Source: Chitinophagales bacterium (GTDB lineage: Bacteria > Bacteroidota > Bacteroidia > Chitinophagales > Chitinophagaceae). From it: 64,000 nt of DNA. Of this stretch, positions 16,827 to 25,743 are shown piece after piece. Within the stretch, counting starts at the first letter, position 1, and every line of letters starts with the position of its first letter. The DNA lies in contig JAAFJB010000002.1 of the NCBI GenBank assembly GCA_013297995.1, positions 1-64,000 of the forward strand, read 5' to 3'. The notes under the pieces were generated by a model, which saw nothing but the letters and a program-made list of their open reading frames with translations, was not told where the DNA came from and did no database searches. A program made the translations under genes and the position numbers.

Positions 16827-18068
16827 GTGTTATTCAAAGAATTACAACTCATCGAGCCCATATTAGCGGCACTCGAAACAGCGGGTTACAGTACACCCAC
16901 ACCCATTCAGGAACAAGCCATTCCAATGATTTTAGCAGGTAATGACTTACTTGGCTGCGCACAAACAGGTACAGGGAAAACAGCAGCATTTGCCATCCCA
17001 ATTTTACAATTGGTTACCAAATCTATGCTACATGGCAATAGTAATAAAGGTATTAAAGCCTTGGTATTAACGCCTACCAGAGAGCTCGCTATTCAGATAG
17101 AGGAAAGCTTTAAAGATTATGGAAAAAATCTTCGCATGAAACACCAAGTAATTTTTGGGGGTGTTTCTCAGGTTCATCAAGTAAATGCATTAAGAAATGG
17201 GGTGGACATTTTAATTGCAACGCCGGGTAGATTACTCGATTTAATGCAGCAAGGATATGTGCGATTAAACGATATACAATTTTTTGTATTGGATGAAGCA
17301 GATCGTATGTTGGATATGGGTTTCATAAACGACGTAAAAAAAATCATTGCTAAATTACCAGTCAAAAAGCAAACCCTTTTCTTTTCTGCAACTATGCCCG
17401 ATGAGATAGAAAAACTATCTTCTACCTTATTACACAATCCAGCTAAAGTAACCGTTACTCCAGTATCGTCTACCGCAGAAAAAATTCAGCAGGCTGTGTA
17501 TTTTGTAGAAAAAGACCATAAGAAATTATTGTTGGTGAGCTTACTCCAAGATGCAGCCATTCAAACAGCACTGGTATTTACCAGAACCAAACATGGCGCT
17601 GACAAAGTGGTGAAAGACCTTACCAGAAACAGTATTACGGCAGAAGCTATACATGGAAATAAGTCACAGAATGCTAGACAGCGTGCATTAACCAATTTCA
17701 AAAACGGTTCTACCAGAATTTTGGTAGCTACAGATATTGCAGCCCGTGGTATTGATATTGATCAGTTAACGCATGTATTTAATTACGAATTACCGAATGT
17801 AGCCGAAACCTATGTTCATAGAATTGGTAGAACTGGAAGAGCTGGTGCAAGTGGCATTGCCATTTCTTTCTGTGAAGCGGAAGAAAGGGCTTTTTTAAAG
17901 GATATTCAGTTACTAATTAAAAAGCAATTACCGGTGGTAACAGATCACCCCTATCATTCGGCATCACCTGCCCCAGCAACTTATAAATTGCCAGAACGCA
18001 GGCCCGCTGCCCATCAGCAGAATAGAAATAGGAAATATAGTTTTAATAGGTCTTCACAGAATCGTTAA
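16827..18068 (+). CDS. rhlE: DEAD-box RNA helicase, RhlE type
   Basis: A 413-residue ATP-dependent RNA helicase. Motifs in order: Q motif (PTPIQEQAIP), motif I AQTGTGKT, Ia PTRELAIQ, GG, motif II DEAD (LDEADRMLDMGF), motif III SAT, motif V ATDIAARGIDI, motif VI HRIGRTGRAG. A short basic, Asn/Arg-rich tail follows. The GTG at 16827 begins MLFKELQLIEPIL, the normal RhlE start. A long leader with a hairpin suggests post-transcriptional control, as seen for cold-induced helicases elsewhere. The gene ends in a strong terminator. Confidence 0.93.
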   Translation: MLFKELQLIEPILAALETAGYSTPTPIQEQAIPMILAGNDLLGCAQTGTGKTAAFAIPILQLVTKSMLHGNSNKGIKALVLTPTRELAIQIEESFKDYGKNLRMKHQVIFGGVSQVHQVNALRNGVDILIATPGRLLDLMQQGYVRLNDIQFFVLDEADRMLDMGFINDVKKIIAKLPVKKQTLFFSATMPDEIEKLSSTLLHNPAKVTVTPVSSTAEKIQQAVYFVEKDHKKLLLVSLLQDAAIQTALVFTRTKHGADKVVKDLTRNSITAEAIHGNKSQNARQRALTNFKNGSTRILVATDIAARGIDIDQLTHVFNYELPNVAETYVHRIGRTGRAGASGIAISFCEAEERAFLKDIQLLIKKQLPVVTDHPYHSASPAPATYKLPERRPAAHQQNRNRKYSFNRSSQNR

Positions 18069-18090
18069 TTTTTTATTTTCAATTTCCCCA

Positions 18091-18120
18091 AGCCTCATAA
18101 ATACTTATATTTATGAGGCT
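18091..18120 (+). terminator. Rho-independent terminator after rhlE
   Basis: A perfect 13-bp stem (18091-18103 with 18108-18120), loop CTTA, followed by a T-rich run. It lies 23 bp after the helicase stop and directly before the histidine kinase gene. Confidence 0.85.
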
Positions 18121-18135
18121 TTTATTTGCTTATAT

Positions 18136-18876
18136 ATGAATAAGTCTACCCTACAGCTTAAAACATTGGAAGATCAAAACAAGGAATTGCTTAAAACACA
18201 ACTATTTCTTGAAAAAAAAGTGAATCAACTTAAAGATTTCGCTGGAATTATTACCCATGATGTGCGGGGACCTGCCCATAATATTTTCAAAATGCTGGAA
18301 ATGTATGAGTCTACTAATGATCCCGATTTGAAGAAGGCTTCAATGGATTACTTGAAAAAAGTAAGTAAAGACCTCACCAGCAACCTTAATGAGCTGATTC
18401 AAATTCTTCAAATTCACCTCGAAAAAGATATACCAGCTTCTAATTGCGTATTTGCAGAAATTGTAGAGAGTGTTTGCTTACAACTGCAAGATATTATAGA
18501 TAAAAAACAAGCTATTATTCATACCAATTTTAGGGTACTAGAAATTATGTACCCAAGAGTATATCTACAAAGTATTATATATAATTTAGTAAGCAATAGC
18601 CTTAAATACGCCAAAAAAGAACAAGCACCCATCATATATATTCATACTTTTATAGAAGACAATTGTATAAAATGCAGTGTAAAAGACAATGGATTGGGCA
18701 TTGATTTACAAAAATATGGACATTTATTATTCAAGTTTCAGAAGAGCTTTCACAGTGGGTTCGACAGTAAGGGAATTGGACTATACCTCATTAAAAATCA
18801 AATTGAAGAACAAGGTGGAAGCCTTACTTGCCAAAGTGAACCCAATAATGGAAGTATTTTTACTGTGCAATTTTAA
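18136..18876 (+). CDS. Soluble orphan histidine kinase
   Basis: A 246-residue kinase with no membrane segment and no sensor domain. A short N-terminal coiled coil leads straight to the H-box IITHDVRGP (H41), followed by a HATPase_c domain with N-box LVSNSLKYA, G1 DNGLGID and G2 GIGLYLIK. It should autophosphorylate on H41 and pass phosphate to an unknown partner; no response regulator is adjacent. The start sits 15 bp after a terminator. Its input is unknown. Confidence 0.85.
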   Translation: MNKSTLQLKTLEDQNKELLKTQLFLEKKVNQLKDFAGIITHDVRGPAHNIFKMLEMYESTNDPDLKKASMDYLKKVSKDLTSNLNELIQILQIHLEKDIPASNCVFAEIVESVCLQLQDIIDKKQAIIHTNFRVLEIMYPRVYLQSIIYNLVSNSLKYAKKEQAPIIYIHTFIEDNCIKCSVKDNGLGIDLQKYGHLLFKFQKSFHSGFDSKGIGLYLIKNQIEEQGGSLTCQSEPNNGSIFTVQF

Positions 18877-18886
18877 GGAAAACCCT

Positions 18887-18894
18887 TATTTTTG
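18887..18894 (+). promoter_or_regulatory. -7 element for tRNA-Leu
   Basis: TATTTTTG matches TAnnTTTG and ends 9 bases before the mature 5' end of the tRNA, which predicts a very short 5' leader. Confidence 0.55.
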
Positions 18895-18903
18895 CGCCCG
18901 ATT

Positions 18904-18985
18904 GCGGATGTGGCGAAATTGGCAGACGCACTAGACTTAGGATCTAGCGCCGCGAGGCATGTAGGTTCGACCCCTATCATCCGCA
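18904..18985 (+). tRNA. tRNA-Leu (anticodon TAG)
   Basis: The acceptor stem GCGGATG pairs with CATCCGC, with discriminator A at 18985. The anticodon stem CTAGA/TCTAG encloses the loop CTTAGGA, giving anticodon TAG, which reads CUA. A long variable arm and the T-loop GGTTCGACCCC are present, as expected for a class II leucine tRNA. CCA is not encoded. Promoter and terminator flank it closely, so it is a single-gene transcription unit. Confidence 0.96.
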
Positions 18986-18988
18986 CAG

Positions 18989-19015
18989 AAACCACCTTTT
19001 TAAGGTGGTTTTTTT
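18989..19015 (+). terminator. Terminator after tRNA-Leu
   Basis: A perfect 10-bp stem AAACCACCTT/AAGGTGGTTT with a TTT loop, followed by a T-run. Confidence 0.9.
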
Positions 19016-19027
19016 ATGTGAAACCCC

Positions 19028-19035
19028 TACCTTTG
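19028..19035 (+). promoter_or_regulatory. -7 element for trigger factor
   Basis: TACCTTTG matches TAnnTTTG, 30 bp upstream of the ATG at 19066 and just after the tRNA terminator. Confidence 0.5.
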
Positions 19036-19065
19036 CAGCCCGAATTTACGTTATAAACCACTTAT

Positions 19066-20433
19066 ATGGCTACTATTACCCGAGAAAACATTGGCTTACT
19101 ACACGATAAGCTTACCATTACTGTTACAACAGAGGACTATTTAAAAGGCTTTGAGCTAAACCTAAAAAAATATGCCAAAACCGCCAATATCCCAGGCTTT
19201 AGAAAAGGAATGGTTCCTACAGGTTTGGTTAAAAAAATGTATGGGCAAAGTGTATTCACTGAAGAAGTATTGCGCAGTATGGAGACTGAGCTCAACCAAT
19301 ATATGAGCAAGGAGCAAATTGATATTTTTGCCCAGCCTCTCCCATTAAACAATGACGCACAGGCTCTGGATATGAATAAGCTGGGCGACTATACTTTCTC
19401 TTTTGAAATTGGCTTAAAACCCGATTTTGAACTGAATTTAAACGATGTGAAAGCTACTCGCTATATGGTTAATATAACCGACCAGATGATGGACGAAGAA
19501 GTAGCCCGTTTACAAACCCGTTATGGTAAAATGACTGAACCTGAAGTAGTTGGGAGTGATGAGAACGTGTTGAACGTTACTTTTACTGAAGCCGACGAAA
19601 AAGGTATCGCCATTGAAAATGGTGTTCAGAAAGAGAATTCAGTATTGGTAAAATATTTTTCACCTGATTTCAGGAAGAACCTGATAGGTAAGAAAAATAA
19701 TGATATTGTATTCTTACAGATCAATCAGGCGTTTGAAGACAAAGAGGCAGAAACCATTTTGGCCGATTTGGGTTTAACTAAAGAAGACGGTAATCGCTAT
19801 TTCAATTTATTAATTACGAAGGTGGGACTGGTTGAAAAAGCTGAATTAAATGAAGAATTATTCCTAGCCGTATATCCCAATAACGACCAGATTAAAACAG
19901 CAGAAGATTTTCGGAATGAAGCCAAAGCTGAGATAGAAAAATACTATGCACAATCTGCTAGCAGTCAAGTTCAAGATCAAATCTACCACTATTTAGTAGA
20001 TCATATTAATATGGAATTTCCAGAAGATTTTCTGAAACGATGGTTGGAGACTGGTGGTGAAAAACCCAAAACAGCAGAAGAAGCAGCAGCCGAATACCCA
20101 ACTTTTGTAAAACAATTGAAGTGGACTTTAATCAGCAGCAAGCTTACGCAGGACAATAAAATTGAAGTGTTGCCAGAAGACCTTCGCAATTTTGCCAAAG
20201 CTCAGTTGTTTAGCTATATGGGCGGTCAGTTGGGCGCATTAGGCGATAACCAACAATGGGTTGATGATTATGCCAATCGGATGATGCAAGACAAACGTTT
20301 TGTAGAAGATAGTTATCACCGCATCAGCGCAGAGAAATTATTTGGTGTACTTGAATCAAAAATTACTGCCAAAGAAGAGTCTATTAGTGCTGATGATTTT
20401 GCTAAAATACTAGATAAGCACCAACATCATTGA
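19066..20433 (+). CDS. tig: Trigger factor
   Basis: A 455-residue ribosome-associated chaperone for nascent chains. The ribosome-binding loop appears as IPGFRKGMVP (residues about 42-51), the GFRxGxxP signature. A central region (about 150-250) corresponds to the FKBP-like domain in weakly conserved form, as in other Bacteroidota. The C-terminal helical arms form the chaperone cradle. It lies upstream of clpP-clpP-clpX, the common tig-clpPX arrangement of folding next to degradation. Confidence 0.93.
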   Translation: MATITRENIGLLHDKLTITVTTEDYLKGFELNLKKYAKTANIPGFRKGMVPTGLVKKMYGQSVFTEEVLRSMETELNQYMSKEQIDIFAQPLPLNNDAQALDMNKLGDYTFSFEIGLKPDFELNLNDVKATRYMVNITDQMMDEEVARLQTRYGKMTEPEVVGSDENVLNVTFTEADEKGIAIENGVQKENSVLVKYFSPDFRKNLIGKKNNDIVFLQINQAFEDKEAETILADLGLTKEDGNRYFNLLITKVGLVEKAELNEELFLAVYPNNDQIKTAEDFRNEAKAEIEKYYAQSASSQVQDQIYHYLVDHINMEFPEDFLKRWLETGGEKPKTAEEAAAEYPTFVKQLKWTLISSKLTQDNKIEVLPEDLRNFAKAQLFSYMGGQLGALGDNQQWVDDYANRMMQDKRFVEDSYHRISAEKLFGVLESKITAKEESISADDFAKILDKHQHH

Positions 20434-20656
20434 TAGAATAGGAACGAAGTTTAATTGGGGTAAATAAGTGATCAATCTAAGTTTTTTGATGAATTTATTT
20501 ACACCTTTTCATTGCTTATATCAACGTTCAGCCAAATTGAGATTCAGGAGTTAGGAATATGCCCTTTTGTCGCAAAAACAGGGTTTGCATAAAATTTGAC
20601 TAAATTAATATCTCTGTTTTAGCAAAACACTTACCTTCAAACAGAAAAATTACATT

Positions 20657-21361
20657 ATGAATATTGGAAATGAATTTGATAAATATGCCATTAAGCACCA
20701 TGGCATCAGCAGCGGTGTTTTACACAATTATAAAGCCCATGGGCAGGTAACCAATCTTACTCCTTATATTATTGAAGAACGTCCTATGAATGTAGCAAGT
20801 ATGGACGTTTTCAGTCGCTTGATGATGGATCGTATTATTTTTTTAGGGGAAGGCATTAACGACTATGTTGCAAATATTGTAACCGCTCAATTGCTCTTCT
20901 TAGAAAGTACAGATCGAACCAGAGATATACAGATGTATATAAATAGTCCCGGCGGTAGTGTTTATGCTGGTCTCGGCATTTATGATACCATGCAATTTAT
21001 TAGTCCAGATATAGCCACCATTTGTACGGGTATAGCTGCCAGTATGGGCCAGATTTTATTGTGTGCAGGTGTTGAGGGCAAGCGAACTGCTTTAAAACAC
21101 AGTCGCGTTATGATGCACCAACCAAGTGGCGGCATTGGTGGTCAAGCCACTGATATAGAAATTACAGTTCGAGAGATTAAAAAGTTAAAAGAAGAGCTCT
21201 ATGCCATTACTGCTCATCATACTGGCAAGCCAGTAGAGCAGATTGCCAAGGATAGTGATCGGGATTTTTGGATGACTGCTGCCGAAGCAAAAGCCTATGG
21301 CTTGGTTGATGAAGTACTTCTCACCAATCCGAGAAAAGAGAAGGGGGGAAATAGACTGTAG
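20657..21361 (+). CDS. clpP: ATP-dependent Clp protease proteolytic subunit (first copy)
   Basis: A 234-residue serine peptidase subunit. The catalytic triad is intact: S129 in GIAASMGQ, H154 in MMHQPSGG and D203 in SDRDFWM, with spacing as in E. coli. An N-terminal extension of about 30 residues precedes the ClpP core. It is followed 41 bp later by a second clpP. Two paralogues in tandem raise the possibility of a mixed tetradecamer. Confidence 0.94.
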   Translation: MNIGNEFDKYAIKHHGISSGVLHNYKAHGQVTNLTPYIIEERPMNVASMDVFSRLMMDRIIFLGEGINDYVANIVTAQLLFLESTDRTRDIQMYINSPGGSVYAGLGIYDTMQFISPDIATICTGIAASMGQILLCAGVEGKRTALKHSRVMMHQPSGGIGGQATDIEITVREIKKLKEELYAITAHHTGKPVEQIAKDSDRDFWMTAAEAKAYGLVDEVLLTNPRKEKGGNRL

Positions 21362-21402
21362 ACTGTGGATAACCATAATTTTTACTGCTTAAATAATACA
21401 AA

Positions 21403-22041
21403 ATGATAACATCAACCTATATCAACCCTTTTCTAAATCAAAACGAAGCGGAAGATCAAGAGCCAAAAGAAGAAAAACAAGAGCCGATGGGTGGCTTTAT
21501 GGTAAAAAAATTAGAAAAGCTGTTTTTTGAAAAACGTGCCGTTTATTTATGGGGGGTGGTAGATGATAAGTCTGCCCGTGATGTAGTAAGTAAATTATTA
21601 ATACTGGATGCAGATAAGCCAGGTACTGAAATAAAGCTTTATATAAATAGCCCTGGCGGTGTGGTAACGAGTGGTATGGTTATTTTTGATACCATGAAAA
21701 TGATTCAAAGTCCCGTTAGCACCATTTGTATGGGTCTTGCCGCCAGCATGGGATCTATTTTATTAAGCGCGGGTACAAAAGGGAAGCGTTTTGTATATCC
21801 ACACGGGGAAATTATGATACACCAACCCAGTTTAGGTGGTTACTATCAAGCAACCAGTGCTGATATTGAAATACAAGCAAAGCAAATTAAAAAAACCAAG
21901 GAATTAGGCGCTAAGATTCTAGCTGAAAACTGTGGCAAAACAATAGAACAAGTAATGGCAGATTTTGACCGAGATTATTGGATGGATGCCAATGAAGCCG
22001 TTCATTACGGTATTGTTGATGGTATTCTAAGTAAAATTTAG
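21403..22041 (+). CDS. clpP: ATP-dependent Clp protease proteolytic subunit (second copy)
   Basis: A 212-residue ClpP paralogue. Triad by motif: S115 (GLAASMGS), H140 (IMIHQPSLGG) and the Asp of DRDYWM (D191). The N-terminus is acidic and charged (NEAEDQEPKEEKQEP) instead of the usual axial loop, so its interaction with the unfoldase may differ from that of the first copy. It is co-directional with the first copy and clpX, probably one unit. Confidence 0.93.
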   Translation: MITSTYINPFLNQNEAEDQEPKEEKQEPMGGFMVKKLEKLFFEKRAVYLWGVVDDKSARDVVSKLLILDADKPGTEIKLYINSPGGVVTSGMVIFDTMKMIQSPVSTICMGLAASMGSILLSAGTKGKRFVYPHGEIMIHQPSLGGYYQATSADIEIQAKQIKKTKELGAKILAENCGKTIEQVMADFDRDYWMDANEAVHYGIVDGILSKI

Positions 22042-22164
22042 CTTGTTTTATTAATTTTTATAGATTTTGTTCAATAATTTATAAGTTGGTTGGCACCAGT
22101 GTAGTAGCTTTACAAATGCCCAAACTGAATGTATAACCATTAAAGAACAGTTACAAATAAATAT

Positions 22165-23409
22165 ATGGCCAAACAAACAAATTTAAACTGTTCCTTCTGT
22201 GGAAGAACTCGAGAAGAGGTAAAAATACTCATTGCGGGTCAAGATGGGCATATTTGTGAAAACTGTGTAGAACATGCTCAAGAAATTATTGGGCAGGAAC
22301 TAAACTCCAAAAACGATATAGCCGCTAGTGGGTCTTCTAACTTTAAATTAAATATTCGCAAACCAAAAGAAATTAAACAATTTCTTGATGAATATATTAT
22401 TGGCCAGGACGACGCAAAAAAAGTATTGAGTGTAGCCGTTTATAACCACTATAAAAGAGTAAATAATAAGCAAATTGTTGATGATGTTGAAATAGAGAAG
22501 AGTAATATTGTAATGATAGGCGAAACTGGTACTGGTAAAACATTATTGGCCAAATCGGTGGCGCGACTTTTGAATGTTCCTTTTGCCATTGTTGATGCCA
22601 CCGTTTTTACTGAAGCTGGCTATGTGGGGGAAGATGTAGAGAGCATGCTTACCCGTCTTTTACAAAACTGCAACTACGATGTACCCTCTGCTGAGCGTGG
22701 AATTGTATATGTAGATGAAATTGATAAAATAGCTCGTAAAGGCGATAATCCTTCCATTACCAGAGATGTAAGCGGAGAAGGGGTACAACAAGGATTACTA
22801 AAAATGCTGGAAGGAACAGAAGTACTGGTTCCACCACAAGGAGGAAGAAAACATCCTGAACAAAAAATGATTAAAGTAGACACCAAAAATATTTTATTTA
22901 TTTGTGGGGGTGCATTTGACGGAATTGATAAAGTAATTGCCCGAAGGGTAAACACCAACGCAATTGGATTTAGTATTAACAAAGACGAACAAGAATATCA
23001 GCGAAAAAATATCTTGCAATTTATTAATGCACAAGATTTAAAAAGCTTTGGTTTAATACCAGAACTACTGGGAAGATTGCCTGTAATTACCCATTTAGAT
23101 CCATTGGATGCAGATACACTAAGAAGTATCCTTACCGTTCCTAAGAATTCCCTAATGAAGCAATATATTAGGCTTTTTGAATTAGAAGGAATTAAGTTGG
23201 AAGTAGAAGAAGATGTGTTAGATTTTATGGTTACTAAAGCGTTGGAATACAAACTAGGTGCTCGCGGTTTAAGAAGCATTTGTGAGAGTATTTTAACAGA
23301 CGCTATGTTTGAACTTCCTGGTTCTAATACGGCTAAATTAAGGGTAACGCTAGACTATGCTATTAAAATGTTTGGCAAGAGCAAACTCAGTGCACTAAAA
23401 GTTGCCTAG
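22165..23409 (+). CDS. clpX: ClpX unfoldase
   Basis: A 414-residue AAA+ ATPase that recognises, unfolds and threads substrates into ClpP. The N-terminal zinc-binding domain has C9, C12, C31 and C34. The AAA+ module shows Walker A GETGTGKT, Walker B VDEIDKIA, and the pore loop GYVGEDV. The ClpP-contacting loop has IGF (NAIGFSIN). A possible -7 element, TAGCTTTA, lies at 22105-22112, so clpX may have its own promoter. Confidence 0.97.
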   Translation: MAKQTNLNCSFCGRTREEVKILIAGQDGHICENCVEHAQEIIGQELNSKNDIAASGSSNFKLNIRKPKEIKQFLDEYIIGQDDAKKVLSVAVYNHYKRVNNKQIVDDVEIEKSNIVMIGETGTGKTLLAKSVARLLNVPFAIVDATVFTEAGYVGEDVESMLTRLLQNCNYDVPSAERGIVYVDEIDKIARKGDNPSITRDVSGEGVQQGLLKMLEGTEVLVPPQGGRKHPEQKMIKVDTKNILFICGGAFDGIDKVIARRVNTNAIGFSINKDEQEYQRKNILQFINAQDLKSFGLIPELLGRLPVITHLDPLDADTLRSILTVPKNSLMKQYIRLFELEGIKLEVEEDVLDFMVTKALEYKLGARGLRSICESILTDAMFELPGSNTAKLRVTLDYAIKMFGKSKLSALKVA

Positions 23410-23440
23410 CAGCTTTCTAAACTAAATAAAAAATAATTGT

Positions 23441-23602
23441 ATGAACGAACTTCTAGAAAAATTAATGGCAGAAGCCAATTTAGACGCTACACAAGCGCAA
23501 CAAGCCATCAATACTATTGCTGCTTTTGTAAAAGAAAAATTTCCCATGTTGGGTGGGGCTGTTGATCAAATTTTTGCGGCTGGCAGTAAGAGCAATGATT
23601 AA
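23441..23602 (+). CDS. Small helical protein downstream of clpX
   Basis: A 53-residue ORF starting ATG at 23441, 31 bp after the clpX stop. It is predicted helical (MNELLEKLMAEANLDATQAQQAI, then VKEKFPMLGGAVDQIF) with a pattern like short DUF937/DUF2780-type or YidB-like proteins. Codon use looks coding and the frame is clean. Co-transcription with clpX is likely. No function can be assigned. Confidence 0.65.
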   Translation: MNELLEKLMAEANLDATQAQQAINTIAAFVKEKFPMLGGAVDQIFAAGSKSND

Positions 23603-23618
23603 ATAGCTTACTGTTTAT

Positions 23619-25544
23619 TTATGAAGGAAGTGAAATAATAAAAGTACTTCCCGTTCCCGCCACGCTGGTAATTGACATATTGCCGCCATGTCTCTTAATT
23701 AAATCACTACACAACATCAGCCCAAATCCACTACCTTTCTCCATATTAGTACCAGAAGTAGTATAATATTGCTTGGCATTTATTTTATCAATAGTGGCTT
23801 GAGACATGCCAATGCCAGAGTCGCTAACTTTTAAAATAGATAAGCCTTCTTCATGGGAAGCAGTTACACTAATGATTCCATCAATTGGGGTAAATTTAAT
23901 AGCGTTACTGATAAGGTTTCTTAAAATTATTCGAGTCATTTCTTTATCGGCAACAATTTCCAATTCAGGATCTATTGCAATACTGAAATGTATTTTTTTT
24001 CGTTCGAAAAGCATTCCATGTTCAGATTCAAGGCTTTTAACCAACTGATGAATTTGTACCTTATTTTTTTCGATATTTTTCCCAGCCATTTGCCCTTTTA
24101 GCCAGAACAATAAATTATCTAAAAGTGATGTTGTTCCCATGTATTGCGACTCAAGCTGAATCAACAACTGTTTTGCTTGGTCTTCAGGAACAATTCCTTG
24201 ATTTACAAGATTTAATATTCCTTTAGTATTTACCAGCGGTGTTCTAAGATCATGGGAAATGATAGAAAGCAGCTTATTTTTGGTTTTAATATCGGCTTCC
24301 AGTAATTTGTTCTGTTCATCTATTTCAGCATTCAATTTTACTACTTCAATAATTTGCTTTTCAATTTGGGCATTCTTTCGTCTTAATTCAATTGACATAA
24401 GCCTCAGTCTTTGGTAATATATAAACACCAAAACCGATAAGGTTCCCATTACAATAAAAGTAAAAGTTGCGGCAGTTAAAATAGAAAGCTGTTCCTCGGA
24501 AACCTTTTCAGCACGAATCATTGCATTCTCACCATCAAGCCGAATAACTTGTTGCTTTTTAATAACTTCAATAAAGTTGGCAGCGTATTCATTTTCAATA
24601 ACTCGGCGTTTATTCAATTCAAACATTGCTGTATCCTGCCATATAATGGCCATATTTATATTACCCTGTTCGCGGTAATTGGCAATAATTTGACTCAGAC
24701 TATGCTCTATTAAGCCGTATGCATGAATAGATTTTGAAGCCGCATAAGATAGCTTACTAAGTGCAAGTGCATTGGCAAACTCTTTATTTTTTAACGCAAT
24801 TTCTGCAAGTTTTAGCCAGTTACTAGACTTTCCAAATTGGTCATTAAGTTGAATATCTATTGCCAATGATTTAGTAAAAAAAGATTTAGCTATAACAAAA
24901 TCATTTTTATCAAACGCCACCAACCCCATATGATACAGAGATTTTTTGGCCCCATACTTGTATTTGTTGGTAGTACTAATGCGATATGCATCTCGGAAAA
25001 AAAATAAAGCTGAATCTAATCGTCCGCTTTTAAGCGATACCAATCCAAGGCCATTTTTTATATTCGCAAGTTCTTCGCTTTTATTCAGCAATGTATAAAT
25101 CTCAAACGACTTTCTAAAAAGGGTAGCTGCATCAGACAACTTATTTTCTGCTAATAAAGCAGAGGCAATTTGATAATTTGTTTTACCTATATTAAAAGTG
25201 TCTTTAATGCGTCGAAATATATCTAATGCCAAATAATAATCAGTGATGGCTTTTTTGGTAAAACCCTGCTGTTGATAAATCCCCCCTTCATACAAATAGG
25301 AAACAGCCATCCCTTTTTTATAATTAATATGGGTTGATGTGTTTTGTGTGATAATTAAGCTATTAAAAGACTCAGCAACATCAAAGCGCTTTTGCTGAAA
25401 AGCCAATTCATTCAGTGAATCTACAAAACGAGTGGTGCGTTTATTTTTTTGTGCTATAGCAGGGTTTATCAATACGATTGATACCCAACAAAAAAACAAA
25501 CGCAGTACAGCAAACCGGGGGATGAATTCCTGCAGAACATTCAT
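23619..25544 (-). CDS. TPR-containing sensor histidine kinase
   Basis: A 641-residue membrane kinase. A signal peptide (about 1-31) is followed by tetratricopeptide-like helical repeats (about 40-330) in the periplasm, one transmembrane segment (about 358-378), a coiled coil, then HisKA with H431 in SIISHDLRTPLVN and HATPase_c with N-box LRNLISNAIKF and DSGIGM. This architecture is common in Bacteroidota. The response regulator is not adjacent. The gene converges with the clpX unit. Confidence 0.9.
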   Translation of the reverse strand: MNVLQEFIPRFAVLRLFFCWVSIVLINPAIAQKNKRTTRFVDSLNELAFQQKRFDVAESFNSLIITQNTSTHINYKKGMAVSYLYEGGIYQQQGFTKKAITDYYLALDIFRRIKDTFNIGKTNYQIASALLAENKLSDAATLFRKSFEIYTLLNKSEELANIKNGLGLVSLKSGRLDSALFFFRDAYRISTTNKYKYGAKKSLYHMGLVAFDKNDFVIAKSFFTKSLAIDIQLNDQFGKSSNWLKLAEIALKNKEFANALALSKLSYAASKSIHAYGLIEHSLSQIIANYREQGNINMAIIWQDTAMFELNKRRVIENEYAANFIEVIKKQQVIRLDGENAMIRAEKVSEEQLSILTAATFTFIVMGTLSVLVFIYYQRLRLMSIELRRKNAQIEKQIIEVVKLNAEIDEQNKLLEADIKTKNKLLSIISHDLRTPLVNTKGILNLVNQGIVPEDQAKQLLIQLESQYMGTTSLLDNLLFWLKGQMAGKNIEKNKVQIHQLVKSLESEHGMLFERKKIHFSIAIDPELEIVADKEMTRIILRNLISNAIKFTPIDGIISVTASHEEGLSILKVSDSGIGMSQATIDKINAKQYYTTSGTNMEKGSGFGLMLCSDLIKRHGGNMSITSVAGTGSTFIISLPS

Positions 25545-25581
25545 ATTGGAAGTTAAGATACAATATTTTAATCATTAAAAA

Positions 25582-25603
25582 GGAGCCCTTCTGCAAGGGC
25601 TCC
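25582..25603 (-). terminator. Terminator between the HhH gene and the TPR kinase gene
   Basis: A perfect 9-bp stem GGAGCCCTT/AAGGGCTCC with loop CTGC, followed on the minus strand by a T5 run. It is oriented to end transcription coming from the helix-hairpin-helix gene. Confidence 0.8.
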
Positions 25604-25743
25604 AATTATATGCTAGCAATCGAAAAATATTCAGCAATTAAAACGACAACCATTACTGAATTTTCAAAGTTCAATATCCAATAATACTGCTTTTTATGGA
25701 ATCTTTCACTATTTTTTAGGTGACTGGTAAATTTAGTTGCTCA

